The position numbers were made by a program, and so were the translations under genes. Positions 1-11,072 of a DNA stretch of 64,000 bases are shown one piece after another. Source of the DNA: Xanthostigma xanthostigma (Eukaryota > Arthropoda > Insecta > Raphidioptera > Raphidiidae); the NCBI GenBank assembly GCA_963575645.1, contig OY754466.1:4690001-4754000 (forward strand), given 5' to 3'. A model generated the notes under the pieces. The model made no database searches. It was not told the DNA's origin and saw only the letters and a program-made list of their open reading frames with translations. Every line of letters starts with the position of its first letter. Positions within the stretch are counted from its first letter, which is position 1.

Positions 1-814
1 ACGTGATCATTGATCAATGATATAATACATACACCATTGCACAATATATAGCAATATAGATTAAAGAAAAAATATGTGAGATCACAGAAGTCTCTGACAT
101 TTCTTATTTATGAGTTTAAATGGCCGACAAATAACAAGTGAATACTCAAGTAGCGTCAACGGATTTGATACGACGCTTTTTTTTTAAATCACATTGATCT
201 CTACAATATGGATTACAGTCGACCAGTTTCTATCATGGTCGTATAGACAGGCCTTCTTGTTCACTGTAAAGAGAGTCAAGCCAATCATCAAAGCGAATCG
301 ATAGACACCTTATTTACATTGGCGTAGCAAGAGCAAGAGGGGGGGGGGGGCAGGTGGGACGAAAGCCGGACCGGTCAGTTAGTTATTGAAGAAAAACTTC
401 TTTAGGCACGCTAGACTTGGGGAGTAAGCTGGTAAATGCTTGACGAAAGCATTTACGGAAGTGCATCATCGGACGAGGCGAACGATAGTTGAGAGGGAGA
501 TATAAGTTAGTGAGTGCGACAAAGACGGAGCATTAATCAAATTTCTTTTTTTTTGACAACTATTTGACGTTTAATATGAAAACAATTGTTTTTGTATCAA
601 AAGTACATTTCATCGAATTTTGCTGCATTTTGTAACGGGAAATAATGTAGGTTAGTTAATAAATCCTTTTAAATGTATTATAAATTATGCTAATAAATAT
701 ATATACATATTTTGCCTATTAATTAAACAAAAATTATATTTTAAACATTTCGTCTTTGTAAATATGTGCTACAGAGTGAGGTTATATTGTGTCGTTAAAT
801 CAGGATGTCTAATC
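1..814. other. AT-rich stretch, no gene seen
   Basis: No convincing coding potential on either strand. The only notable feature is an uninterrupted run of twelve G at about 339-350 in otherwise AT-rich DNA. It is preceded by GGCGTAGC, a pattern seen in degenerate short interspersed repeats, but no element ends could be fixed. Confidence 0.5.
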
Positions 815-1091
815 AAAATAATGGTTAATATGCAGTTTGCATTTTCTTATGAGAAAATAATCCAAACCTGAATGTTATAGTGTAAATAGACTAACCTTCA
901 TAAAATAAAGCAATTTTGCCTATAAGGACCCATTTGCCCCTAATTGTCATAAAGCATGTAAAAACTGCTTGTATGCGTTAAAATAATGGTTAATATGCAG
1001 TTTTCATTTTCTTATGAGAGAATGATCCAAACCTGAATGTTATAGTGTTAATAGACTTACCCTCTCGAAATAAAGCAATTTTGCCTATAAG
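815..1091. repeat. Direct repeat of ~112 bp, two copies
   Basis: Positions 815-926 and 980-1091 carry the same sequence with about ten differences. Both start near ATGGTTAATATGCAGTTT and end in CAATTTTGCCTATAAG. A ~53-bp spacer separates them. This is a local tandem-type duplication of unknown origin. Confidence 0.8.
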
Positions 1092-1317
1092 TTTTACTTC
1101 AGTCGTGTGGTTTAAAGCACACTCGCTTTTTTATAATATTGTATTGTTATCGGAACTACATAGGTATACAAAATTTCAGCTTAATCGGAAAGCGGGAAGT
1201 GGGTCAAATTTAACTTGCAAGATTTGATTCCAGACAAACAGATACCGGACAGATGAAACTAAGTAAAAGCTTGTAAAAAGTTTAAAAGCTACGCGGTAAC
1301 ACACATATAAATACATA

Positions 1318-2078
1318 TGTTACAGTAAATGTCCGGAATCCGGGCAATGTCGACAATGCCCGAGCCACATCGGGCAATGTCCGAAATCACTGATATCAAC
1401 TATTGAAGAATATATTTTTATACGTGTTTTCAATCATCAATAATTGTAATAGAAAGCTGAAAAATATATTCTTCAATAGTTGATATCAGTGATAAAAATT
1501 CCATAAAGCGTTAATGATAACTTATCATGATAAAAATACAATCAAATGTCAGCGTTTTTAGTTTAGTCAATGAGTGCTCATAAGGGGCATCTAGATGGAA
1601 AAGTCGAAAGCAGAACATTTGACTTAGGAACTTTGTTTGGACTAGTTAGGAGATAAACATACTAAAAGTCCTTGCCCCTCTGAGGTACGCCCGAAGGGGG
1701 GAGCACAAAGAAGGTCCCGTTTTTTGGTTTTTTGCTTTCATCTCGAAAACGGTACGTCGTACGAAATTTTGTTGTAATACATAATGAAAGCTGATAAAAT
1801 TCTCTACAACTTTAGCTTTCACACTTTTTATCTATCTCCAATCTTTGCCTAGCTATAAGCTCCGAAAAATGGTCGATTTTTAAAAATGTGTTAAATTCTC
1901 TGTAGCACATTGTAACAATACGAATTTGTCAAAATCATTTCGTATCGCTCATCCAAACTATTAAAAACACCCACACACTATTAAAATGTGGTTCGAGCAT
2001 TGTCGACATTGACCGGTCAATGTCGACATTGCCCGGGCATTGTCGACATTGCCCGAATTCCAAACATTGACCGTAACA
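1318..2078. mobile_element. TGTTAC...GTAACA TIR element with 4-bp TSD, carrying a nested fragment
   Basis: The element opens with TGTTACAGTAAATGTCC and closes with an inverted equivalent ending GACCGTAACA. It is flanked by CATA on both sides (1314-1317 and 2079-2082), a likely 4-bp target duplication. Both ends carry reiterated GGGCAATGTC/GACATTGCCC blocks. An internal near-perfect palindrome (about 1387-1495) is centred on TTCAATCATCAATAATTG. About 1559-1986 is a foreign fragment nearly identical to 45049-45476. No transposase is present. Relatives lie at 51398, 52518 and 53598-53757. The superfamily is not recognised. Confidence 0.75.
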
Positions 2079-2744
2079 CATACATACACAGATTTTTTCG
2101 CAGCCTGATAAAAAATGGCGAAACTCTGTCAAGAGGCCACACCGTTTCAAATTCTATTTGATTAAAAATGTATTTTGGTAATTAAATTTTGTGCGCGACG
2201 CCTGTATAGTAGAAAGCTACAACCGAAAATGGAGTACTGGCATTAGTAAGTTAACTCAATAAACATTATTAATTTAATTTTACTTTAACGGGCTATGGCC
2301 ACAGAATTTTGCACACTAAATCAACTAATAATATCCACAAAAATAAAAAAGTCACGTGGTGCAGAAGTACAGAAACGGTTGATGATGGACCTCCCGTTGC
2401 GCTATCTGTGCACAACTAACTAAACTACGACCGCAGTGTGTTCGGATGACCGGACAGACGTAAATGCGGTTAGCCATACATTTGTTACAGTTGAAATGAT
2501 AATATTACTGGGGTAGACATTATGATTGTTTATCATTTCGGTTAAAAAAATGTTATGTTCGACTTAGTTAGTAGCGGGCGGTCGACAATAATTAATACTT
2601 TAAATACTGTAAAAAATGCCAATTGTCGTTGTCAATTTACTGCATTTATTATTTTAATTAGCCACGTCTCGCTTAAAATTTCTGGACATTTTTCGGGCTT
2701 TATTTTACGAGGAGGAATTAAACCCCTTCGGTCCTATGGCGGTC

Positions 2745-2850
2745 ATTATATCCAACAAAAATAAAATTCATTTCGAACCAGTAGTTCCTGAGATTAGCAC
2801 GTTCAACCAAACAGACAAACTCTTCAGCTTTATATATTAGTATAGATTAC
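2745..2850 (+). repeat. Interspersed-repeat tail related to 47270-47375
   Basis: The stretch containing GAACCAGTAGTTCCTGA, CAAACTCTTCAGC and TTTATATATTAGTATAGATT matches the end of the repeat at 46771-47375 with scattered differences. It is a 5'-truncated or divergent copy. Positions 2079-2744 show no gene or clear element. Confidence 0.6.
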
Positions 2851-3004
2851 GCCCTAAATAAGCCCAGCACCCTAAAAAATATGTTGTGTTTCAAAAATAT
2901 ACAATTCAGGTCCGAAGGGTTTAAAATATCTTCTTCCACTTCTTCTAAAATTGAAATTAAGCTTTATAAGTTTATTAACTTCGTTGCGTTGCAATCTGTT
3001 CAAT

Positions 3005-3350
3005 TAGAGCTGTAACAAACCGTATGTATTCGTTACTAAGTAACGGGTACATCGTCTGACTCGAAGTAACGAATCGTTACTTACAAATTCATTTCGTTAC
3101 TCGCATCTTTCGTATCCATGTCAGTTCGACTCGTTTGATGCAGTTATACGTTATACGAACGAAGTCATATCGTATCACGTATGCGACGCGCCTCGATGCG
3201 ATGGTACATGCTTGATGCTGTTAGTACACGATTGTATGTCGTATGAAAAGTAACGAGTAACGTAACGATACGAAAGTAACGGGTACTGGTTCTTTAAGTA
3301 ACGAATACATACCTACGGGTACACAATTTCTCGTTACTTTTACAGCTCTA
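3005..3350. mobile_element. Short hAT-like MITE
   Basis: The ends are inverted: TAGAGCTGTAACA at the left and TTTTACAGCTCTA at the right. GTAACGA/TCGTTAC motifs recur throughout both halves. The (C/T)AGAG start and the short non-coding body fit hAT MITEs. Flanking CTGTTCAA and CTGTTCTT resemble an imperfect 8-bp duplication but are not positioned exactly at the ends, so the assignment is tentative. Confidence 0.5.
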
Positions 3351-3716
3351 CTGTTCTTAAATGTGCTATACTCTTTTTGGTTTGAGCAAGGCTTAAGGCA
3401 ATGACAGTAGCTAAATATCGAAATGGAATCGAAGTGGTGCCAACCTACGGCAAAACAAACTGAGTGAGCCGTGCCATCCTGTACATGACAATGTCACATA
3501 ATAATGGCAACCTTCTTATTGTACCTTATATCTATTATGATATTTACATATAAACCACAACAAAACCTCTTATTGTAAACTATACGCCTGTCTGTTTTCA
3601 TGCCCTGAAACATTTCAGCTCGCTTAAATAAATTATTATTGTTTGTGCTTGCAGTTTGAAAGCAATCGAAGTTTCTTACATTTCTATACAAGCCTTTGTC
3701 CGCGATTTTGTTCGAG

Positions 3717-4360
3717 TTAGGCCTAGCTCACATGAAGAGCGTTAATCGCGCCTTGACATTCATACCACTGTTCACATGGTTACCGATTTTACGCGTTAAG
3801 AGCGCGTTTATTTTATAGTTTATACGCTAGTCGAGTGTTGTATTCTGTCGAAGATTGCCGTTGCAGATACAATCTGTTAATGGGTGCTAAATATCGAAGA
3901 AGACAGCGTCATAGAAAAAATCGAAAATATTGGGTTCATCCTATTTTACAAAATAGAGTTACCTCAAGCTTGTACATTACACTTTATCCGAATCTCAGGA
4001 ATTATGAACCTAAATTTTTCAACTTCTATTTCGTCGATGAATAGGTCATAATCAAATTCTTCTCCATCCATTTTTTATTTTAAAGAAAACTTTCTAGAAA
4101 AAATAATCGGAAATATTGGACAGTAGGAACGCTTCAAATCGTGCGTTGCATCTGAAGTTCTGAACATATCAATGCTAATCAATGTTTAGTTAGACATGAT
4201 CATCTAAGCGCGCGTTGACGCGCGTAGACAGGGTATTTGCGTTATCGTGGCATTGAACGCGCGTCCCCCACCAACGCGCGTTATCATATTAACAGTTATA
4301 TGCAATTGTATTGAATTTGTAAACGCGCGTTTGGCTAACGCGCGTTTAAGCTAGATATAA
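3717..4360 (+). mobile_element. Decayed Harbinger-like element with ACGCGCGT subterminal repeats
   Basis: This region surrounds the transposase remnant. The left part starts near TTAGGCCTAGCTCACATG. The right part (4205-4350) has at least six copies of an ACGCGCGT-type motif, several in inverted pairs. Short GCGCGTT motifs also occur near 3740-3810. PIF/Harbinger elements use a TTA/TAA target and often carry subterminal protein-binding repeats. The proposed TTA (3717) and TAA (4358) flanks do not match each other, so the ends are uncertain. Confidence 0.4.
3835..4044 (+). pseudogene. PIF/Harbinger transposase N-terminal remnant
   Basis: A 69-codon open frame reads RRRQRHRKNRKYWVHPILQN, followed by a motif close to LYPNLRNYEPKFFNFY. 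This matches the pattern just upstream of the DDE nuclease in PIF/Harbinger (HARBI1-type) transposases, where a basic stretch precedes a W-V-x-P-I motif and an 'L..DP.KFF.YFRM'-like segment. The rest of the nuclease (~300 residues) is absent, so this is a dead fragment. It lies between short ends rich in GCGCGTT motifs. The family call rests on motif memory, not a search. Confidence 0.55.
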
Positions 4361-4872
4361 CCATTTGTATCGAAGAAACTCAACCCTGACGCGCAAAGTA
4401 ATAATAGAGCCCATTCGCTTAGTAGTGTAGCGGTATGAGCAAAGAACTATGAATTAATTACTGCAAATATTAGTTACAAGTCTAGTTTTTGATCATGGAT
4501 GGAAAATAAACAGGAAATAAAGCAGTGAATTGTGACGTTGTGTTTTATGTATAATATGACATGTTTTAGGTTTAGAATCTAACAGTCTGTGTTCACTGTT
4601 TATCGTTCAGTATTGCCAACAATAAAACAATAATACGTCACGAACCTGTGACGTAAACTTTCATATAGTACCCCAAACGTCAAAATATAGTTTACTGTGA
4701 GGTTAGTCAGAGCTACATCAGAATTCATAAGCAAAAATGTACAAACTCAGAAACACTGCATCCGCATCATCTATATATTAACAGACCAGCTGTTTTTTAG
4801 TACGGCTATCTTCTCCTAGACCGCTGGGCCGATTTTGACGGATAAGGTGTCGTATGAAACGGCTCGACGTAC

Positions 4873-6180
4873 AGATGTGCGATATAGCCAATTTTAATTG
4901 TTTAAATTTTTATTCATTTTAAAATGTCATACCGTCTAAACTAATCAAAAATCAAAGTTGCGCTTAGGCCTAATCGATTCAGCGTACTTTTTTCTATAAG
5001 ACACGCCAATATTAAGCATATCGGGAATATTTATATACTTTTCCAAATGTCGTAAATCTCTTCGTTTTCAAGCGTTTTGTAAATATGCAACTTTTTAAAA
5101 CACTTAACGATTTCTGGCAGGTTTTATATTGACCTAGCTAATAGAAAAAGTCAAGCTGAATCAATTCCGACTATCCGCAACCCTGCCCACTTTTAGTTTC
5201 AGAGATACGAGCGTTTTTTTATAATATTTGACAAAAACTTAAAATCGCTATAACTTCTAAACGACAAACGATACAGAAGTCAGAATCGATTCAGCGCGAT
5301 TTTTTCTATAAGAATAACCTCAGTTGTAAGTCGTATGCGAACAATATGACAGTGATTTTTGGATTTTTTTTTAAATCGGAAAAAGTAAGAAGGTACCCTT
5401 CTTACAAAATTGGAAAATTTTTGAAAAATAGATTCGTTTGATATCATGCATATTTATAGAAAAAGTCATTCTGAATCGATTCCGACCACCCGCAACCTTG
5501 TATCTCTTTTGGTTTCGGAGATATAGCCAATTTAAACTGTTTAAATTTTTTTACACTTTAAACCGTCATAGCGTCTAAACTAACAGAGATACGAATGTGC
5601 GCTTAGTTCCATTAGATTCAGCGTACTTTTTTCTATAAGACACGTTACTATTAAGCATATCTAAAAAAATTATATATTTTGCCAAATATCACAAATCTTT
5701 TTATGTTTTCATATCCGTTTTGCAAATCTGCAACTTTTTAAGACACTAAGCGACTTTTGGACCGTTTTATACTAACCCGACTTATAGAAAATTTCAAGCT
5801 GAATCGATTCCAACCACCCGCAACCTTGTATCTCTTTTGGTTTCGGAGATATAGCCAATTTAAACTGTTTAAATTTTTATTCATTTTAAACCGTCATAGC
5901 GTCTAAACAAATCGAGATACTATTTTGTGCTTAGGCCCAATCAAGTCAGCGTACTTTTTTCTATAAGACACGTCAATATTAAGCATATCGGGAAACTTTA
6001 TATATTTTACTAAATATCAAAATCGCCTGTGTTTTCAAGCGTTTTGTAAATATTTGACTTTTTAAGACACTAAATATTTATGGCCGGTTTTATATTGACC
6101 TAGCTAATAGAAAAAGTCAAGCTAAATTGATTTCGACTATCCGCAACCCTGTATCACTTTTAGTTTCAGAGATACGAGCG
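4873..6180. repeat. Diverged ~326-bp tandem repeat, about four units
   Basis: Equivalent positions recur at about 4873, 5200, 5522, 5849 and 6175. Shared markers are TTTCGGAGATATAGCC, ATTCAGCGTACTTTTTTC, TATAGAAAAAGTCAAGCTGA and CCGACCACCCGCAACC. The second unit is the most diverged. No coding is seen. It is an old satellite-like array or internally duplicated element. The boundary regions 4361-4872 hold no recognised feature. Confidence 0.75.
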
Positions 6181-8545
6181 TTTATTTATAATACTACTTT
6201 ATCCTATAAAACACATATTATACTTAAGCGAAATAATAATTTGTGTGATTCCACGATATGAATATATCAAGACAATAAAAAATATGAATCAAATAGCTTA
6301 TTGGGGAAGCGACGAGGTGGAATCGAACCGAAACGACTTGGCGAGACAGTCGTCGAGATCAACGGACTTAAAAACAGAAACAGAACTTGTGTCGCCGTGG
6401 ACCAGCGACCATTTGTCAGGTTCGTGAACAGAATTCCCCGAGTGCTTCTTATGTCTTGGCCGCATGAAAATTGTTTTGCACCGAGGACGATTTATTCTTC
6501 TAGAAGAAAAAAGCACATGGATAGACGAACATCAAATAAATAAAAAGGAGAGAAAACTCTTGTTGCTGTCATCGCGAATTCAGTGGCGTTCATAATAAAT
6601 AAAAGTTAAAAAATGCAGTTTTATTATGTACTGAATTACTCCTTAACAGACGTACGACACTGGTAAAAGTGACTCCCGCCGACGAATGAAACAAAAAGCA
6701 CACTTTTTTATGATATAAGCGCTCTGTCATTTTTTCGGTTGCATTACATCCTTTTAGTGGACACATTGTGATGTTTCGACTTTATTCGTCGCGGCAGGAG
6801 AAGAAGTCTCCCACAGTGCACTGTGCAGTGTTTTGTTTTAAAAGTTGATACCAGTAGCGGAGATTTCGTTTACTCTAAGATTTTGATATTTTTATATTAC
6901 ATTATGATTTCGTAGTTAACGAGTTCCGCTAAATGTTTTTCTACAGTAAATCGTTAAGAATTTTCATTAGTTCAATTAGGAGAAATTGCAAAGCTCATTG
7001 ACGTAGTCACGTAGGCTTTGAAACATCGTCACGAAACAAAAGATGCACACACGTATTAGTGTTGAGACTGGTCTATTCTACCTGTGTAGGGGTGCGGGAT
7101 GTTTAGCTTCAGACAAAGGCAATCGGTTAACGAAATTTGGTATACATGTTAGAATCCATCACTGCACGAAGCCTATTTAAAATAGGCCTAATCGGGTCAT
7201 TTTAAGGGTGGTATCTAGGGGTTGAAAAAGTTGTGGGGCCCAAAGTTACCGAAAAAACTCTCAGAATTGTTTTAAATTTGAATTTTAATCCCTTAGCAAT
7301 TATTAAAATGTGCTGCTTAAATTTAAAAAAATCAGCCCTATATAAGACCGCACAAATTTTGTGAAGACGCTATGTATATTATATAAATATATTTACATAT
7401 TGAAGGGTGTATTTAATTGAGAGCAGACGTTGGATTGGTTATAATAATGAAATTAAGAAAAAATATATTATTTTAAGGGTTGTAGGTATTAAGGCGCAAT
7501 CTATTTTTATTTTGTCCAAAAACAAAATTAAGTTCATATCACTGCCTATAATAGCAAATACACTATATTGTCGGCAGGGTTTGGCACTGCGCAACCCGAG
7601 TTATTTTTTTTTTTTTTTTTATTGAAACAAATAGACATCGATCTTTGCCATAGGATTCATATGTTTGCCCTTGTCAATGACTGTACATTTAACTTAGAGA
7701 CCAATTGATCCAAAAACACAAGTAATTAATAACACAAAATGTCAGACTGTGAAGAGAATAGGGTAATACGTTTATGAAATCAAACATTAGCAGATAACAA
7801 AGCTACAGTACAACCGTCATCAACAGCATCAAAGGGTTTTATTTTAAAACTGGTGCTTGGTAGACGTGGAGCACTTAACGGCCAGTCGGTTATGAGCGAA
7901 CATTAGTTCACCACGTCACGTTGGCACAGCACGGAACTAGCCGAAGTGTGAATCGACTCTAAAGCTCGTTTTAGACTGAAACAAATTTCACGTTTTTAAA
8001 GCATAAATTGTAACAATTATTATTATTATTTTATTCAGCATATTTATTTATTAAGTTTACAATATGGATATTATTTAATTCAACATATTGATTAATTTAA
8101 GTTTTTTAACATGAACACTACTTCCTAGTTCATACGCTCCGCTGCCATCTTGCCTCTGTTTCTCCACATGACCACCAGAGTACACCAGTGGCGGCGTGGC
8201 TTTTTAAGACGTGGTGTTACAAAATGTATTATAGTTTTATTTAGGGTTACAAAATGAAACTTTTTTAGTTGCGATTACAGTAATTTTCGTTCAAAAAAAA
8301 ACAAAAACGATGCCGTCAGAAGGAGAGGGGATGAGTTATTGTGGGGAACCGACACTCTTATAGCAATATAAACTAAAAAGTAGAATATCTTTCTATTTAA
8401 ATATTATTTTTTGCCTTTTTGTCCACATTGCTATAAAACTGTATAATTTTTGTTTTTCTAAACTCAAATTCTTCATTTTTTTTTTGCATAAAACAAAAAG
8501 TATAAAGGACGAATTTTCAGCAAGTAATATTAAATAAATATAGTT
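6181..8545. other. No supported gene; a small GC-richer patch and a T run
   Basis: Positions 6300-6600 are less AT-rich and have short open frames on both strands, but none resembles a known family. In one + frame two short runs are separated by a single stop at about 6425. A run of about 19 T lies at 7602-7620. A palindrome CACAGTGCACTGTG sits near 6813. The remainder is AT-rich and unremarkable. Confidence 0.4.
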
Positions 8546-8876
8546 AAAAAACACGCTTTATATCGAACTAAAAAGTAAAAAATATTTTTTTTAAAATAAG
8601 CTTAAAACAATAATGAATAAAAAATACCAGTATTATTGTGAAAAAAGCGTGGGGCGCTTTGTTCCACATTTTCGTACATCGAGCGCCCCACGCTTTTTTC
8701 ACAATAATAGGTACTAGTATTTTTTATTCATTATTGTTTTAAGCTTATTTAAAAAAAATATTTTTTACTTTTTAGTTCGATATAAAGCGTGTTTTTTAGT
8801 TTTTTTTAAACTATACTTATTTTTCACTTTTTAATTTGATATAAAGCGTGTTTTTTAGTTTTTTTAAACTATATTT

Positions 8877-9972
8877 GAATTGGTGAGATTAAGAAGGGAA
8901 AGATTCCACATTTTGTTAAAAATAAAGTGAGATAGCCATTTAATTTAAAAACTGTAGATGCATCTATTGATCTAAACAGAGGAAAGATTCCAACAATCCT
9001 AACGTATTGACGAGCCGATGTAGTTTTTACTGAGATATAGAAAGAAAACATTCCTGGAATGTTTTCCTTCTTAATCTCAGTTCTCATTTATCTCAACAGA
9101 GCGCTCTGGTGTAGCACATACGTTAACTCATAATCCAACAGCTGTGATTACTGTTTATTATTTCTTTGTGTTTGACTCGGTTTATGTTAATTATCAATTT
9201 CGAGTTTTATAATCTATAGACAATGTCCGAATCTGAATGTGAAAGTCCAGTGAAAAAGAGAAGAGGAAGTGGAAATGTTATAAAAATTATGGAAGCAGCA
9301 AGGCGAAAAGGACAAGAGTTTGTCTCTGAAGTGTTTAAACTGTACAAGGGTGGTGAAGTTGCCTTTCCAGCTGATAGAGTCTATCAAGGAAAAGTTCCTA
9401 TAAAAAAGAAAAAAATCGAGGATGTCGCCAAAGTTATCCATTATATACCTGATGAGTACAAACATTTTTATCAACAAATTTTACTGTGGCCAATAACAAA
9501 TGCTCAAGGGGACGAGGACAGTGAATAATAAATTTTGAAACTTTTTTGAACGTTTGCATTATTATTTTTTTTTGTCTAGTAATCAATGTTGAACTTTTAA
9601 GGAAAAATGTTTTTTTATAACACATTTTTTTAATAAAAGAGGCCAGAATATTTTTTTTTGTATTGTAATGTGTGTTCTTCACGAATAAATGTTATTTTTA
9701 GTTTTTATAAATGGACCTTTTGTTATTTTCTAGTAGTGTTTTAAAATGAAATCAAAAAGGAAAATATTTCACCATCTTTGCATATATATAAATAAAAATA
9801 TTTTATTAAAATTAGATTTATATAATGTGAACACTATCAATAAGATCATAAGGAATAACTTTGTAATTATAAGTTTTTTCTTTTAACTGGTAGTTCTTGA
9901 GTGAAACAGTTTTTTTCAATTTCCCGAAAATAAGGTCAGATGGAATCTTACCCTTCTTAATCTCACCAATTC
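8877..9972 (+). mobile_element. 1,096-bp TIR element with 4-bp TSD and an intact small ORF
   Basis: The ends are 32-bp inverted repeats with about one mismatch, reading GAATTGGTGAGATTAAGAAG inward. Both are flanked by ATTT (8873-8876 and 9973-9976). Removing the insert and one ATTT restores the uninterrupted sequence seen at about 35141-35160 in the sister composite, which confirms the boundaries. GGAAAGATTCCA/TGGAATCTTACC blocks recur inside both ends and at 8984, as expected for transposase-binding sites. No DDE transposase is present. The only substantial ORF is at 9223-9528. The superfamily is not recognised. Confidence 0.85.
9223..9528 (+). CDS. 101-aa basic/acidic-tailed protein encoded inside a TIR element
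   Basis: This is an intact ORF from a well-placed ATG (A at -3) to a double stop TAATAA, which also forms part of an AATAAA. The N-terminus is Ser/Glu-rich, followed by KKRR at residues 11-14, a basic KKKK at 61-64, a hydrophobic/aromatic stretch around residues 68-90 (IPDEYKHFYQQILLWP) and an acidic tail GDEDSE. The basic clusters suggest nuclear localisation or DNA binding, which is inference. It lacks a DDE catalytic core, so it is not a transposase by itself. It could be an accessory protein, a captured host exon, or the surviving end of a longer gene. It lies within a precisely bounded 1,096-bp element. I do not recognise the family. The -strand frames over it are shadows. Confidence 0.6.
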   Translation: MSESECESPVKKRRGSGNVIKIMEAARRKGQEFVSEVFKLYKGGEVAFPADRVYQGKVPIKKKKIEDVAKVIHYIPDEYKHFYQQILLWPITNAQGDEDSE

Positions 9973-10038
9973 ATTTATTTTTCACTTTTTAGTTCGATTT
10001 ATTTTCAAAAATTTGCCGAAATAAAAACAATTTTTTTT

Positions 10039-10123
10039 CGGCGTGGACGGGATTAGAACCCACGACCCGTGATTCCGAGAGTTGACGTCAGCGAAGACCC
10101 GTGCTTTAGACCGCACGGCTACC
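10039..10123 (-). pseudogene. tRNA-Leu-like sequence, copy 1
   Basis: On the minus strand there is a type-II tRNA-like order. A D-arm/A-box-like GTGCGGTCTAAAGC comes first, then a long middle region, and finally a T-arm with B-box GGTTCTAATCC, one change from the consensus. The acceptor stem does not pair, so it is not a functional tRNA gene. The A and B boxes could still recruit Pol III. Confidence 0.6.
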
Positions 10124-10181
10124 TACTGTACTTACAGTGCTGGCATATTATACCACTATATAAACCACTTGCTGTAGTCCA

Positions 10182-10498
10182 AATGGAGATTACAAACATA
10201 CATACATACAAACTTACAAGTGAAACTAATATAAAGCGTGTAAAAATTGCTCTTTTTTGTACTGGGAATATCCAATCAAAGCCCGAAGAAAATGTTGAAC
10301 ATTAACTTAAAACTAATATCGGACGATATCAGTTTTAAGTTAATATTCAACATTTTCTTTGGGGTTTGATTGGATATTCTCAGTACAAAAAAGAGCAATT
10401 TTTACACGCTTTATATTAGTTGCACATGTAAGTTTGTATGTATGTATGTTTGTAATCTCCATTTGAAGTTTAATATCGGACGATATCAAACTTCAAAT
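10182..10498. repeat. Two adjacent palindromes sharing an ATATCGGACGATAT core
   Basis: Positions 10182-10463 form a long foldback whose outer arms include the end of the tRNA-like composite (ATATAAAGCGTGTAAAAA and its inverse). The centre is ATATCGGACGATATC near 10320. A second, smaller palindrome at 10462-10498 has the same core. The arrangement implies an inverted partial duplication of the composite's right end. Confidence 0.8.
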
Positions 10499-11072
10499 TA
10501 CGAAATTTTCGCAACAATTAGAAGATATAAATAAATAAGGTGTAAGACGTGAGAAGATGAGCAACAATCAAAGATTCATTTCGAAGAATAAAATGGAACT
10601 TCAATAAATCCATTGGTTCTGTCAGAACAGCATTGTTCAGAATCGAACAATGACCACAACGAATGAGTTCGTCCGCCATTTGTAACGTCGCTGGAAAAGT
10701 TTTTAGTATTTATATACCAAGAGATAATTATTTATATCTATCATAAACTTGCCATTTTAACTGTGTCGGGTTAAATATAAAGGCTGGAACAAAACTTGAA
10801 AGTTTTACTACGTCAAGAATTTGTCAGATGCGTTTAGTTTGTAGGCACAGCTTGTGGATAAATTATTATCTGGCACTCTCCAAGCTTTAATTTTCCACGA
10901 AAAGATAAAACTTATTCTATAGCCTTCAAGTTATGCGAACGAGCTTCTATAATAATTGCTAGAGCTATTAAAAATGTCGCAACTACGAATTTTATCGATA
11001 ATTGTATATTTCGCTGATCCACATATATTTTACAATAAAATTAGAGTTTAAAAAACCCCTTTGCACTCCGGG
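10499..11072. other. AT-rich stretch, no gene seen
   Basis: Only short frames without recognisable motifs. No element ends were identified. Confidence 0.4.

Larger units (their letters stand above)
8546..10245. mobile_element. tRNA-Leu-like TIR composite element, copy 1, split by a nested element
   Basis: The left end is TAAAAAACACGCTTTATAT and the right end ATATAAAGCGTGTAAAAA, about 17 bp inverted. A large hairpin (about 8548-8805) has arms that meet around TTCCACATTTTCGTACATCG. It is followed by a minus-strand tRNA-like block (10039-10123), then a CATACATA microsatellite. The 8877-9972 segment is a separate insertion. Apart from that insertion, the layout matches the copy at 34861-35424. 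A non-autonomous element carrying a tRNA-derived segment is the simplest reading. Confidence 0.7.

Noticed and set aside
6301-6543. 80-codon frame in the GC-richer patch
   Set aside because: It lacks an ATG start, overlapping frames are equally open, and no family is recognised.
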